Shown one piece after another: positions 1-11,578 of a stretch of DNA of 64,000 nt; the stretch's first letter is position 1; every line of letters starts with the position of its first letter. Made by a program: the position numbers and the translations under genes. Origin of the DNA: Auanema rhodensis. Taxonomy: Eukaryota; Nematoda; Chromadorea; Rhabditida; Rhabditidae. The notes under the pieces were generated by a model. That model saw only the letters and a list, made by a program, of their open reading frames with translations. It ran no database searches and was not told the DNA's origin. The stretch spans positions 3,162,001 to 3,226,000 of the forward strand of contig OZ059894.1 of NCBI GenBank assembly GCA_964057225.1, in the 5' to 3' direction.

Positions 1-148
1 CTAATGCATCATTTTTCAAACAATCATAACTAATTTTTGTATTAAGCGTTTTTCAATGTAGTATAGTGCATTCGATGCGGATTTTTAAGCTGCGTCGATC
101 TGTGTTATCCGATTTGCGCTAGCTGAAAAATGCACCGAGATATCAACT

Positions 149-170
149 GATATAAGTTCACACTTATATC
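149..170. repeat. Inverted repeat H (9-bp arms, 4-nt spacer)
   Basis: GATATAAGT and ACTTATATC are perfect reverse complements separated by TCAC. This dyad occurs in every monomer at sites 149-170, including the two shortened ones. Recurrent variants hit it: 153a (type D) and 164a (type B), and 151a in some G monomers, each break one base pair, while 159t (type N) changes only the spacer. No variant is accompanied by a compensating change in the other arm. It could extrude as a hairpin or be read as a dimeric protein site; no function is shown. Confidence 0.9.
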
Positions 171-198
171 CTCGATTTTCACCCTGAAGAATTAATTT

Positions 199-215
199 TT
201 TCGTTGAATAACATT
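199..215 (+). other. Partial CENP-B-box-like motif
   Basis: The stretch TTTCGTTGAATAACATT matches 10 of 17 positions of the mammalian CENP-B box YTTCGTTGGAARCGGGA. The first eight positions match without a break, as does the central A. The 3' CGGG needed for CENP-B binding is absent (ACAT instead). Types D, H and T change site 204 to a, giving TTCGATG. The match may be chance, since the left half sits next to a T-run. Annotated as a similarity only, not as a binding site. Confidence 0.3.
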
Positions 216-280
216 GTCCATCGTCTTTGCCTTGAAAAAAAGAATCTAAAAACATCTACTTTTTGCTAAATTATTTTGAA

Positions 281-313
281 ATTTTTCGAAAAAATTTTTG
301 TCAAAATGTTTTT
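281..313. other. A/T-tract cluster with TTTTTCGAAAAA palindrome
   Basis: Sites 282-293 form the perfect 12-bp palindrome TTTTTCGAAAAA, followed directly by AAAAAATTTTT (289-299) and a further T-run at 309-313. With the tracts at 235-241, 248-252, 260-264 and 274-277 this makes a run of A/T tracts spaced roughly 9-14 bp apart, which would be expected to bend DNA. The cluster is nearly unchanged in all 181 full-length monomers; exceptions are one-base losses in the A-run at m160, m165, m169 and m176, a c-to-t in m163 and 281g in m2 and m93. m66 and m127 lack it. Confidence 0.6.
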
Positions 314-320
314 GGAAGCA

Positions 321-348
321 ATGTTGAGTGTACATGGAAACTCAACAT
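321..348. repeat. Inverted repeat J at the monomer junction
   Basis: ATGTTGAGT (321-329) and ACTCAACAT (340-348) are perfect reverse complements around a 10-nt spacer GTACATGGAA. The element is present in all 183 monomers, including both 231-bp deletion monomers. Only four copies have a substitution: 326a in m84, 336a (spacer) in m161, and 341a in m173 and m180. It is the least variable part of the unit. Possible meanings include a hairpin, a recombination hotspot or a symmetrical protein-binding site; the sequence alone does not decide. Confidence 0.9.
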
Positions 349-1404
349 ACACTAATGCATCATTTTTCAAACGATCATAACTAATTTTTGTATTGAGCGT
401 TTTTCATTGTAGTATAGTGCATTCGATGCGGATTTTTAAGCTGCGTCGAGCTGTGTTATCAGATTTGCGCTAGCTTAAAAATGCACCGAGATATCAACTG
501 ATATAAGTTCACACATATATCCTCGATTTTCACCCTGAAGAATTAATTTTTTCGTTGAATAACATTGTCCATCGTCTTTGCCTTGAAAAAAGGAGTCTAA
601 AAACATCTACTTTTCGCTAAATTATTCTGAAGTTTTTCGAAAAAATTTTTGTCAAAATGTTTTTGGAAGCAATGTTGAGTGTACATGGAAACTCAACATA
701 CACTAATGCATCATTTTTCAAACAATCATAACTAATTTTTGTATTAAGCGTTTTTCAATGTAGTATAGTGCATTCGATGCGGATTTTTAAGCTGCGTCGA
801 TCTGTGTTATCCGATTTGCGCTAGCTGAAAAATGCACCGAGATATCAACTGATATAAGTTCACACTTATATCCTCGATTTTCACCCTGAAGAATTAATTT
901 TTTCGTTGAATAACATTGTCCATCGTCTTTGCCTTGAAAAAAAAAATCTAAAAACATCTACTTTTTGCTAAATTATTTTGAAATTTTTCGAAAAAATTTT
1001 TGTCAAAATGTTTTTGGAAGCAATGTTGAGTGTACATGGAAACTCAACATACACTAATGCATCATTTTTCAAACGATCATAACTAATTTTTGTATTGAGC
1101 GTTTTTCATTGTAGTATAGTGCATTCGATGCGGATTTTTAAGCTGCGTCGAGCTGTGTTATCAGATTTGCGCTAGCTTAAAAATGCACCGAGATATCAAC
1201 TGATATAAGTTCACACATATATCCTCGATTTTCACCCTGAAGAATTAATTTTTTCGTTGAATAACATTGTCCATCGTCTTTGCCTTGAAAAAAAGAATCT
1301 AAAAACATCTACTTTTTGCTAAATTATTTTGAAATTTTTCGAAAAAATTTTTGTCAAAATGTTTTTGGAAGCAATGTTGAGTGTACATGGAAACTCAACA
1401 TACA

Positions 1405-4400
1405 CTAATGCATCATTTTTCAAACGATCATAACTAATTTTTGTATTGAGCGTTTTTCATTGTAGTATAGTGCATTCGATGCGGATTTTTAAGCTGCGTC
1501 GAGCTGTGTTATCAGATTTGCGCTAGCTTAAAAATGCACCGAGATATCAACTGATATAAGTTCACACATATATCCTCGATTTTCACCCTGAAGAATTAAT
1601 TTTTTCGTTGAATAACATTGTCCATCGTCTTTGCCTTGAAAAAAGGAATCTAAAAACATCTACTTTTCGCTAAATTATTTTGAAATTTTTCGAAAAAATT
1701 TTTGTCAAAATGTTTTTGGAAGCAATGTTGAGTGTACATGGAAACTCAACATACACTAATGCATCATTTTTCAAACGATCATAACTAATTTTTGTATTAA
1801 GCGTTTTTCAATGTAGTATAGTGCGATCGATGCGGATTTTTAAGCTGCGTCGATCTGTGTTATCAGATTTGCGCTAGCTTAAAAATGCACCGAGATATCA
1901 ACTGATATAAGTTCACACTTATATCCTCGATTTTCACCCTGAAGAATTAATTTTTTCGTTGAATAACATTGTCCATCGTCTTTGCCTTGAAAAAAGGAAT
2001 CTAAAAACATCTACTTTTCGCTAAATTATTTTGAAATTTTTCGAAAAAATTTTTGTCAAAATGTTTTTGGAAGCAATGTTGAGTGTACATGGAAACTCAA
2101 CATACACTAATGCATCATTTTTCAAACGATCATAACTAATTTTTGTATTAAGCGTTTTTCAATGTAGTATAGTGCATTCGATGCGGATTTTCAAGCTGCG
2201 TCGATCTGTGTTATCAGATTTGCGCTAGCTTAAAAATGCACCGATATATCAACTGATAAAAGTTCACACTTATATCCTCGATTTTCACCCTGAAGAATTA
2301 ATTTTTTCGATGAATAACATTGTCCATCGTCTTTGCCTTGAAAAAAGGAATCTAAAAACATCTACTTTTCGCTAAATTATTTGAAATTTTTCGAAAAAAT
2401 TTTTGTCAAAATGTTTTTGGAAGCAATGTTGAGTGTACATGGAAACTCAACATACACTAATGCATCATTTTTCAAACGATCATAACTAATTTTTGTATTA
2501 AGCGTTTTTCAATGTAGTATAGTGCATTCGATGCGGATTTTTAAGCTGCCTCGATCTGTGTTATCCGATTTGCGCTAGCTGAAAAATGCACCGAGATATC
2601 AACTGATATAAGTTCACACTTATATCCTCGATTTTCACCCTGAAGAATTAATTTTTTCGTTGAATAACATTGTCCATCGTCTTTGCATTGAAAAAAGGAA
2701 TCTAAAAACATCTACTTTTTGCTAAATTATTTTGAAATTTTTCGAAAAAATTTTTGTCAAAATGTTTTTGGAAGCAATGTTGAGTGTACATGGAAACTCA
2801 ACATACACTAATGCATCATTTTTCAAACGATCATAACTAATTTTTGTATTAAGCGTTTTTCAATGTAGTATAGTGCATTCGATGCGGATTTTCAAGCTGC
2901 GTCGATCTGTGTTATCAGATTTGCGCTAGCTTAAAAATGCACCGAGATATCAACTGATATAAGTTCACACTTATATCCTCGATTTTCACACTGAAGAATT
3001 AATTTTTTCGTTGAATAACATTGTCCATCGCCTTTGCCTTGAAAAAAGGAATCTAAAAACATCTACTTTTCGCTAAATTATTTTGAAATTTTTCGAAAAA
3101 ATTTTTGTCAAAATGTTTTTGGAAGCAATGTTGAGTGTACATGGAAACTCAACATACACTAATGCATCATTTTTCAAACGATCATAACTAATTTTTGTAT
3201 TAAGCGTTTTTTAATGTAGTATAGTGCATTCGATGCGGATTTTTAAGCTGCGTCGATCTGTGTTATCAGATTTGCGCTAGCTTAAAAATGCACCGAGATA
3301 TCAACTGATATAAGTTCACACTTATATCCTCGATTTTCACCCTGAAGAAATAATTTTTTCGTTGAATAACATTGTCCATCGTCTTTGCCTTGAAAAAAAG
3401 AATCTAAAAACATCTACTTTTCGCTAAATTATTTTGAAATTTTTCGAAAAAATTTTTGTCAAAATGTTTTTGGAAGCAATGTTGAGTGTACATGGAAACT
3501 CAACATACACTAATGCATCATTTTTCAAACGATCATAACTAATTTTTGTATTGAGCGTTTTTCAATGTAGTATAGTGCATTCGATGCGGATTTTCAAGCT
3601 GCGTCGATCTGTGTTATCAGATTTGCGCTAGCTTAAAAATGCACCGATATATCAACTGATAAAAGTTCACACTTATATCCTCGATTTTCACCCTGAAGAA
3701 TTAATTTTTTCGATGAATAACATTGTCCATCGTCTTTGCCTTGAAAAAAGGAATCTAAAAACATCTACTTTTCGCTAAATTATTTTGAAATTTTTCGAAA
3801 AAATTTTTGTCAAAATGTTTTTGGAAGCAATGTTGAGTGTACATGGAAACTCAACATACACTAATGCATCATTTTTCAAACGATCATAACTAATTTTTGT
3901 ATTAAGCGTTTTTCAATGTAGTATAGTGCATTCGATGCGGATTTTTAAGCTGCCTCGATCTGTGTTATCCGATTTGCGCTAGCTGAAAAATGCACCGAGA
4001 TATCAACTGATATAAGTTCACACTTATATCCTCGATTTTCACCCTGAAGAATTAATTTTTTCGTTGAATAACATTGTCCATCGTCTTTGCATTGAAAAAA
4101 AGAATCTAAAAACATCTACTTTTTGCTAAATTATTTTGAAATTTTTCGAAAAAATTTTTGTCAAAATGTTTTTGGAAGCAATGTTGAGTGTACATGGAAA
4201 CTCAACATACACTAATGCATCATTTTTCAAACGATCATAACTAATTTTTGTATTAAGCGTTTTTCAATGTAGTATAGTGCATTCGATGCGGATTTTCAAG
4301 CTGCGTCGATCTGTGTTATCAGATTTGCGCTAGCTTAAAAATGCACCGAGATATCAACTGATATAAGTTCACACTTATATCCTCGATTTTCACCCTGAAG

Positions 4401-5965
4401 AATTAATTTTTTCGTTGAATAACATTGTCCATCGCCTTTGCCTTGAAAAAAGGAATCTAAAAACATCTACTTTTCGCTAAATTATTTTGAAATTTTTCGA
4501 AAAAATTTTTGTCAAAATGTTTTTGGAAGCAATGTTGAGTGTACATGGAAACTCAACATACACTAATGCATCATTTTTCAAACGATCATAACTAATTTTT
4601 GTATTAAGCGTTTTTTAATGTAGTATAGTGCATTCGATGCGGATTTTTAAGCTGCGTCGATCTGTGTTATCAGATTTGCGCTAGCTTAAAAATGCACCGA
4701 GATATCAACTGAAATAAGTTCACACTTATATCCTCGATTTTCACCCTGAAGAATTAATTTTTTCGTTGAATAACATTGTCCATCGTCTTTGCCTTGAAAA
4801 AAAGAATCTAAAAACATCTACTTTTCGCTAAATTATTTTGAAATTTTTCGAAAAAATTTTTGTCAAAATGTTTTTGGAAGCAATGTTGAGTGTACATGGA
4901 AACTCAACATACACTAATGCATCATTTTTCAAACGATCATAACTAATTTTTGTATTAAGCGTTTTTCAATGTAGTATAGTGCATTCGATGCGGATTTTCA
5001 AGCTGCGTCGATCTGTGTTATCAGATTTGCGCTAGCTTAAAAATGCACCGATATATCAACTGATAAAAGTTCACACTTATATCCTCGATTTTCACCCTGA
5101 AGAATTAATTTTTTCGATGAATAACATTGTCCATCGTCTTTGCCTTGAAAAAAGGAATCTAAAAACATCTACTTTTCGCTAAATTATTTTGAAATTTTTC
5201 GAAAAAATTTTTGTCAAAATGTTTTTGGAAGCAATGTTGAGTGTACATGGAAACTCAACATACACTAATGCATCATTTTTCAAACGATCATAACTAATTT
5301 TTGTATTAAGCGTTTTTCAATGTAGTATAGTGCATTCGATGCGGATTTTCAAGCTGCGTCGATCTGTGTTATCAGATTTGCGCTAGCTTAAAAATGCACC
5401 GATATATCAACTGATAAAAGTTCACACTTATATCCTCGATTTTCACCCTGAAGAATTAATTTTTTCGATGAATAACATTGTCCATCGTCTTTGCCTTGAA
5501 AAAAGGAATCTAAAAACATCTACTTTTCGCTAAATTATTTGAAATTTTTCGAAAAAATTTTTGTCAAAATGTTTTTGGAAGCAATGTTGAGTGTACATGG
5601 AAACTCAACATACACTAATGCATCATTTTTCAAACGATCATAACTAATTTTTGTATTAAGCGTTTTTCAATGTAGTATAGTGCATTCGATGCGGATTTTT
5701 AAGCTGCCTCGATCTGTGTTATCCGATTTGCGCTAGCTGAAAAATGCACCGAGATATCAACTGATATAAGTTCACACTTATATCCTCGATTTTCACCCTG
5801 AAGAATTAATTTTTTCGTTGAATAACATTGTCCATCGTCTTTGCATTGAAAAAAGGAATCTAAAAACATCTACTTTTTGCTAAATTATTTTGAAATTTTT
5901 CGAAAAAATTTTTGTCAAAATGTTTTTGGAAGCAATGTTGAGTGTACATGGAAACTCAACATACA
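1405..5965. repeat. 13-monomer HOR segment, copy 1 (m5-m17)
   Basis: Monomer order is B, C, D(350), E, F, G, D(44g), E, F, G, D, D(350), E, giving 4,561 bp. C (m6) is marked by 'gcgatcg' (sites 70-71 ga), m9 by 183a, m10 by 192a, m11 by 44g and m14 by 151a. All these rare markers occur in the same order at 6667-11227, at identical spacing, and I saw no diagnostic difference between the copies. Inside it, the tetramer E-F-G-D appears twice (2457-3860 and 3861-5264), so a 1,404-bp HOR is nested within the longer segment. Two of the 350-bp monomers lie here (m7, m16). Confidence 0.9.
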
Positions 5966-6666
5966 CTAATGCATCATTTTTCAAACGATCATAACTAATT
6001 TTTGTATTAAGCGTTTTTCAATGTAGTATAGTGCATTCGATGCGGATTTTCAAGCTGCGTCGATCTGTGTTATCAGATTTGCGCTAGCTTAAAAATGCAC
6101 CGAGATATCAACTGATATAAGTTCACACTTATATCCTCGATTTTCACCCTGAAGAATTAATTTTTTCGATGAATAACATTGTCCATCGTCTTTGCCTTGA
6201 AAAAAGGAATCTAAAAACATCTACTTTTCGCTAAATTATTTTGAAATTTTTCGAAAAAATTTTTGTCAAAATGTTTTTGGAAGCAATGTTGAGTGTACAT
6301 GGAAACTCAACATACACTAATGCATCATTTTTCAAACGATCATAACTAATTTTTGTATTAAGCGTTTTTCAATGTAGTATAGTGCATTCGATGCGGATTT
6401 TCAAGCTGCGTCGATCTGTGTTATCAGATTTGCGCTAGCTTAAAAATGCACCGATATATCAACTGATAAAAGTTTACACTTATATCCTCGATTTTCACCC
6501 TGAAGAATTAATTTTTTCGATGAATAACATTGTCCATCGTCTTTGCCTTGAAAAAAGGAATCTAAAAACATCTACTTTTCGCTAAATTATTTGAAATTTT
6601 TCGAAAAAATTTTTGTCAAAATGTTTTTGGAAGCAATGTTGAGTGTACATGGAAACTCAACATACA
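5966..6666. repeat. Linker monomers m18-m19
   Basis: m18 has 86c and 204a without 139t/153a (type H, probably part consensus and part D). m19 is a 350-bp D monomer with 159t in the spacer of inverted repeat H. Together with m5-m17 they complete a 15-monomer, 5,262-bp period. The pair recurs as m38-m39 at 12982-13682 but is absent after the second copy of the 13-mer. Confidence 0.85.
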
Positions 6667-9600
6667 CTAATGCATCATTTTTCAAACGATCATAACTAAT
6701 TTTTGTATTGAGCGTTTTTCATTGTAGTATAGTGCATTCGATGCGGATTTTTAAGCTGCGTCGAGCTGTGTTATCAGATTTGCGCTAGCTTAAAAATGCA
6801 CCGAGATATCAACTGATATAAGTTCACACATATATCCTCGATTTTCACCCTGAAGAATTAATTTTTTCGTTGAATAACATTGTCCATCGTCTTTGCCTTG
6901 AAAAAAGGAATCTAAAAACATCTACTTTTCGCTAAATTATTTTGAAATTTTTCGAAAAAATTTTTGTCAAAATGTTTTTGGAAGCAATGTTGAGTGTACA
7001 TGGAAACTCAACATACACTAATGCATCATTTTTCAAACGATCATAACTAATTTTTGTATTAAGCGTTTTTCAATGTAGTATAGTGCGATCGATGCGGATT
7101 TTTAAGCTGCGTCGATCTGTGTTATCAGATTTGCGCTAGCTTAAAAATGCACCGAGATATCAACTGATATAAGTTCACACTTATATCCTCGATTTTCACC
7201 CTGAAGAATTAATTTTTTCGTTGAATAACATTGTCCATCGTCTTTGCCTTGAAAAAAGGAATCTAAAAACATCTACTTTTCGCTAAATTATTTTGAAATT
7301 TTTCGAAAAAATTTTTGTCAAAATGTTTTTGGAAGCAATGTTGAGTGTACATGGAAACTCAACATACACTAATGCATCATTTTTCAAACGATCATAACTA
7401 ATTTTTGTATTAAGCGTTTTTCAATGTAGTATAGTGCATTCGATGCGGATTTTCAAGCTGCGTCGATCTGTGTTATCAGATTTGCGCTAGCTTAAAAATG
7501 CACCGATATATCAACTGATAAAAGTTCACACTTATATCCTCGATTTTCACCCTGAAGAATTAATTTTTTCGATGAATAACATTGTCCATCGTCTTTGCCT
7601 TGAAAAAAGGAATCTAAAAACATCTACTTTTCGCTAAATTATTTGAAATTTTTCGAAAAAATTTTTGTCAAAATGTTTTTGGAAGCAATGTTGAGTGTAC
7701 ATGGAAACTCAACATACACTAATGCATCATTTTTCAAACGATCATAACTAATTTTTGTATTAAGCGTTTTTCAATGTAGTATAGTGCATTCGATGCGGAT
7801 TTTTAAGCTGCCTCGATCTGTGTTATCCGATTTGCGCTAGCTGAAAAATGCACCGAGATATCAACTGATATAAGTTCACACTTATATCCTCGATTTTCAC
7901 CCTGAAGAATTAATTTTTTCGTTGAATAACATTGTCCATCGTCTTTGCATTGAAAAAAGGAATCTAAAAACATCTACTTTTTGCTAAATTATTTTGAAAT
8001 TTTTCGAAAAAATTTTTGTCAAAATGTTTTTGGAAGCAATGTTGAGTGTACATGGAAACTCAACATACACTAATGCATCATTTTTCAAACGATCATAACT
8101 AATTTTTGTATTAAGCGTTTTTCAATGTAGTATAGTGCATTCGATGCGGATTTTCAAGCTGCGTCGATCTGTGTTATCAGATTTGCGCTAGCTTAAAAAT
8201 GCACCGAGATATCAACTGATATAAGTTCACACTTATATCCTCGATTTTCACACTGAAGAATTAATTTTTTCGTTGAATAACATTGTCCATCGCCTTTGCC
8301 TTGAAAAAAGGAATCTAAAAACATCTACTTTTCGCTAAATTATTTTGAAATTTTTCGAAAAAATTTTTGTCAAAATGTTTTTGGAAGCAATGTTGAGTGT
8401 ACATGGAAACTCAACATACACTAATGCATCATTTTTCAAACGATCATAACTAATTTTTGTATTAAGCGTTTTTTAATGTAGTATAGTGCATTCGATGCGG
8501 ATTTTTAAGCTGCGTCGATCTGTGTTATCAGATTTGCGCTAGCTTAAAAATGCACCGAGATATCAACTGATATAAGTTCACACTTATATCCTCGATTTTC
8601 ACCCTGAAGAAATAATTTTTTCGTTGAATAACATTGTCCATCGTCTTTGCCTTGAAAAAAAGAATCTAAAAACATCTACTTTTCGCTAAATTATTTTGAA
8701 ATTTTTCGAAAAAATTTTTGTCAAAATGTTTTTGGAAGCAATGTTGAGTGTACATGGAAACTCAACATACACTAATGCATCATTTTTCAAACGATCATAA
8801 CTAATTTTTGTATTGAGCGTTTTTCAATGTAGTATAGTGCATTCGATGCGGATTTTCAAGCTGCGTCGATCTGTGTTATCAGATTTGCGCTAGCTTAAAA
8901 ATGCACCGATATATCAACTGATAAAAGTTCACACTTATATCCTCGATTTTCACCCTGAAGAATTAATTTTTTCGATGAATAACATTGTCCATCGTCTTTG
9001 CCTTGAAAAAAGGAATCTAAAAACATCTACTTTTCGCTAAATTATTTTGAAATTTTTCGAAAAAATTTTTGTCAAAATGTTTTTGGAAGCAATGTTGAGT
9101 GTACATGGAAACTCAACATACACTAATGCATCATTTTTCAAACGATCATAACTAATTTTTGTATTAAGCGTTTTTCAATGTAGTATAGTGCATTCGATGC
9201 GGATTTTTAAGCTGCCTCGATCTGTGTTATCCGATTTGCGCTAGCTGAAAAATGCACCGAGATATCAACTGATATAAGTTCACACTTATATCCTCGATTT
9301 TCACCCTGAAGAATTAATTTTTTCGTTGAATAACATTGTCCATCGTCTTTGCATTGAAAAAAAGAATCTAAAAACATCTACTTTTTGCTAAATTATTTTG
9401 AAATTTTTCGAAAAAATTTTTGTCAAAATGTTTTTGGAAGCAATGTTGAGTGTACATGGAAACTCAACATACACTAATGCATCATTTTTCAAACGATCAT
9501 AACTAATTTTTGTATTAAGCGTTTTTCAATGTAGTATAGTGCATTCGATGCGGATTTTCAAGCTGCGTCGATCTGTGTTATCAGATTTGCGCTAGCTTAA

Positions 9601-11227
9601 AAATGCACCGAGATATCAACTGATATAAGTTCACACTTATATCCTCGATTTTCACCCTGAAGAATTAATTTTTTCGTTGAATAACATTGTCCATCGCCTT
9701 TGCCTTGAAAAAAGGAATCTAAAAACATCTACTTTTCGCTAAATTATTTTGAAATTTTTCGAAAAAATTTTTGTCAAAATGTTTTTGGAAGCAATGTTGA
9801 GTGTACATGGAAACTCAACATACACTAATGCATCATTTTTCAAACGATCATAACTAATTTTTGTATTAAGCGTTTTTTAATGTAGTATAGTGCATTCGAT
9901 GCGGATTTTTAAGCTGCGTCGATCTGTGTTATCAGATTTGCGCTAGCTTAAAAATGCACCGAGATATCAACTGAAATAAGTTCACACTTATATCCTCGAT
10001 TTTCACCCTGAAGAATTAATTTTTTCGTTGAATAACATTGTCCATCGTCTTTGCCTTGAAAAAAAGAATCTAAAAACATCTACTTTTCGCTAAATTATTT
10101 TGAAATTTTTCGAAAAAATTTTTGTCAAAATGTTTTTGGAAGCAATGTTGAGTGTACATGGAAACTCAACATACACTAATGCATCATTTTTCAAACGATC
10201 ATAACTAATTTTTGTATTAAGCGTTTTTCAATGTAGTATAGTGCATTCGATGCGGATTTTCAAGCTGCGTCGATCTGTGTTATCAGATTTGCGCTAGCTT
10301 AAAAATGCACCGATATATCAACTGATAAAAGTTCACACTTATATCCTCGATTTTCACCCTGAAGAATTAATTTTTTCGATGAATAACATTGTCCATCGTC
10401 TTTGCCTTGAAAAAAGGAATCTAAAAACATCTACTTTTCGCTAAATTATTTTGAAATTTTTCGAAAAAATTTTTGTCAAAATGTTTTTGGAAGCAATGTT
10501 GAGTGTACATGGAAACTCAACATACACTAATGCATCATTTTTCAAACGATCATAACTAATTTTTGTATTAAGCGTTTTTCAATGTAGTATAGTGCATTCG
10601 ATGCGGATTTTCAAGCTGCGTCGATCTGTGTTATCAGATTTGCGCTAGCTTAAAAATGCACCGATATATCAACTGATAAAAGTTCACACTTATATCCTCG
10701 ATTTTCACCCTGAAGAATTAATTTTTTCGATGAATAACATTGTCCATCGTCTTTGCCTTGAAAAAAGGAATCTAAAAACATCTACTTTTCGCTAAATTAT
10801 TTGAAATTTTTCGAAAAAATTTTTGTCAAAATGTTTTTGGAAGCAATGTTGAGTGTACATGGAAACTCAACATACACTAATGCATCATTTTTCAAACGAT
10901 CATAACTAATTTTTGTATTAAGCGTTTTTCAATGTAGTATAGTGCATTCGATGCGGATTTTTAAGCTGCCTCGATCTGTGTTATCCGATTTGCGCTAGCT
11001 GAAAAATGCACCGAGATATCAACTGATATAAGTTCACACTTATATCCTCGATTTTCACCCTGAAGAATTAATTTTTTCGTTGAATAACATTGTCCATCGT
11101 CTTTGCATTGAAAAAAGGAATCTAAAAACATCTACTTTTTGCTAAATTATTTTGAAATTTTTCGAAAAAATTTTTGTCAAAATGTTTTTGGAAGCAATGT
11201 TGAGTGTACATGGAAACTCAACATACA
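6667..11227. repeat. 13-monomer HOR segment, copy 2 (m20-m32)
   Basis: This is a 4,561-bp repetition of 1405-5965, displaced by exactly 5,262 bp. Every rare marker is reproduced: ga at 70-71 in m21, 183a in m24, 192a in m25, 44g in m26, 151a in m29, and the 350-bp monomers m22 and m31. Identity at all checked sites implies a very recent duplication by unequal exchange, or an assembly duplication. Homology stops at both ends: m19 does not match m4, and m33 does not match m18. Confidence 0.9.
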
Positions 11228-11578
11228 CTAATGCATCATTTTTCAAACGATCATAACTAATTTTTGTATTAAGCGTTTTTTAATGTAGTATAGTGCATTC
11301 GATGCGGATTTTTAAGCTGCGTCGATCTGTGTTATCAGATTTGCGCTAGCTTAAAAATGCACCGAGATATCAACTGAAATAAGTTCACACTTATATCCTC
11401 GATTTTCACCCTGAAGAATTAATTTTTTCGTTGAATAACATTGTCCATCGTCTTTGCCTTGAAAAAAGGAATCTAAAAACATCTACTTTTCGCTAAATTA
11501 TTTTGAAATTTTTCGAAAAAATTTTTGTCAAAATGTTTTTGGAAGCAATGTTGAGTGTACATGGAAACTCAACATACA
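11228..11578. repeat. Junction monomer m33
   Basis: This monomer has G-type 54t and 151a like its right neighbour m34 but 241g instead of 241a. It sits between the second copy of the 13-mer and the partial third copy, so it is probably the product of the exchange that joined them. Confidence 0.7.

Larger units (their letters stand above)
1..351. repeat. Reference monomer m1 (type A)
   Basis: This first complete copy serves as coordinate reference for all 'site n' statements. Landmarks are: 11-57 A/T-rich left part; 67-125 the most G+C-rich part, with 'cgatgcgg' and 'gcgctagc'; 149-170 inverted repeat H; 196-216 T-run followed by 'cgttgaataac'; 235-313 a series of A- and T-tracts; 321-348 inverted repeat J. 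Type A carries 22a, 110c, 125g and 241a. Sites 110 and 125 are almost always linked: c with g, or a with t. The choice of position 1 is arbitrary because the array is continuous; the biological unit boundary is unknown. Confidence 0.97.
1..1755. repeat. A/B block, copy 1 (m1-m5)
   Basis: Order is A, B, A, B, B. m2 carries extra markers 244g, 264c, 276c and 281g; m3 has 242a. The same five-monomer order with the same rare markers recurs at 31814-33568. I see three differences between the two copies: site 263 in the second monomer, site 242 in the third, and an 86/264 change in the fifth. This ties the left end of the window to its middle, 31,813 bp away. Confidence 0.85.

Noticed and set aside
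67-125. A promoter suggested by 'tatagtg' and the G+C-richer part of the monomer.
   Set aside because: Short words of this kind are expected by chance in A/T-rich DNA and nothing downstream is transcribable as a gene.
90-125. Imperfect inverted repeat between 'aagctgcg' and 'cgctagctt'.
   Set aside because: It needs a bulged base, spans about 20 nt and is broken in all 125g monomers, so it looks incidental.
149-170. Inverted repeat H, and likewise J, as transcription terminators.
   Set aside because: They lie in non-coding satellite with no gene upstream, and the A/T tracts do not follow the arms as a terminator U-run would.
196-216. A true CENP-B box.
   Set aside because: Only 10 of 17 positions match and the CGGG part is absent; reported as a partial similarity only.
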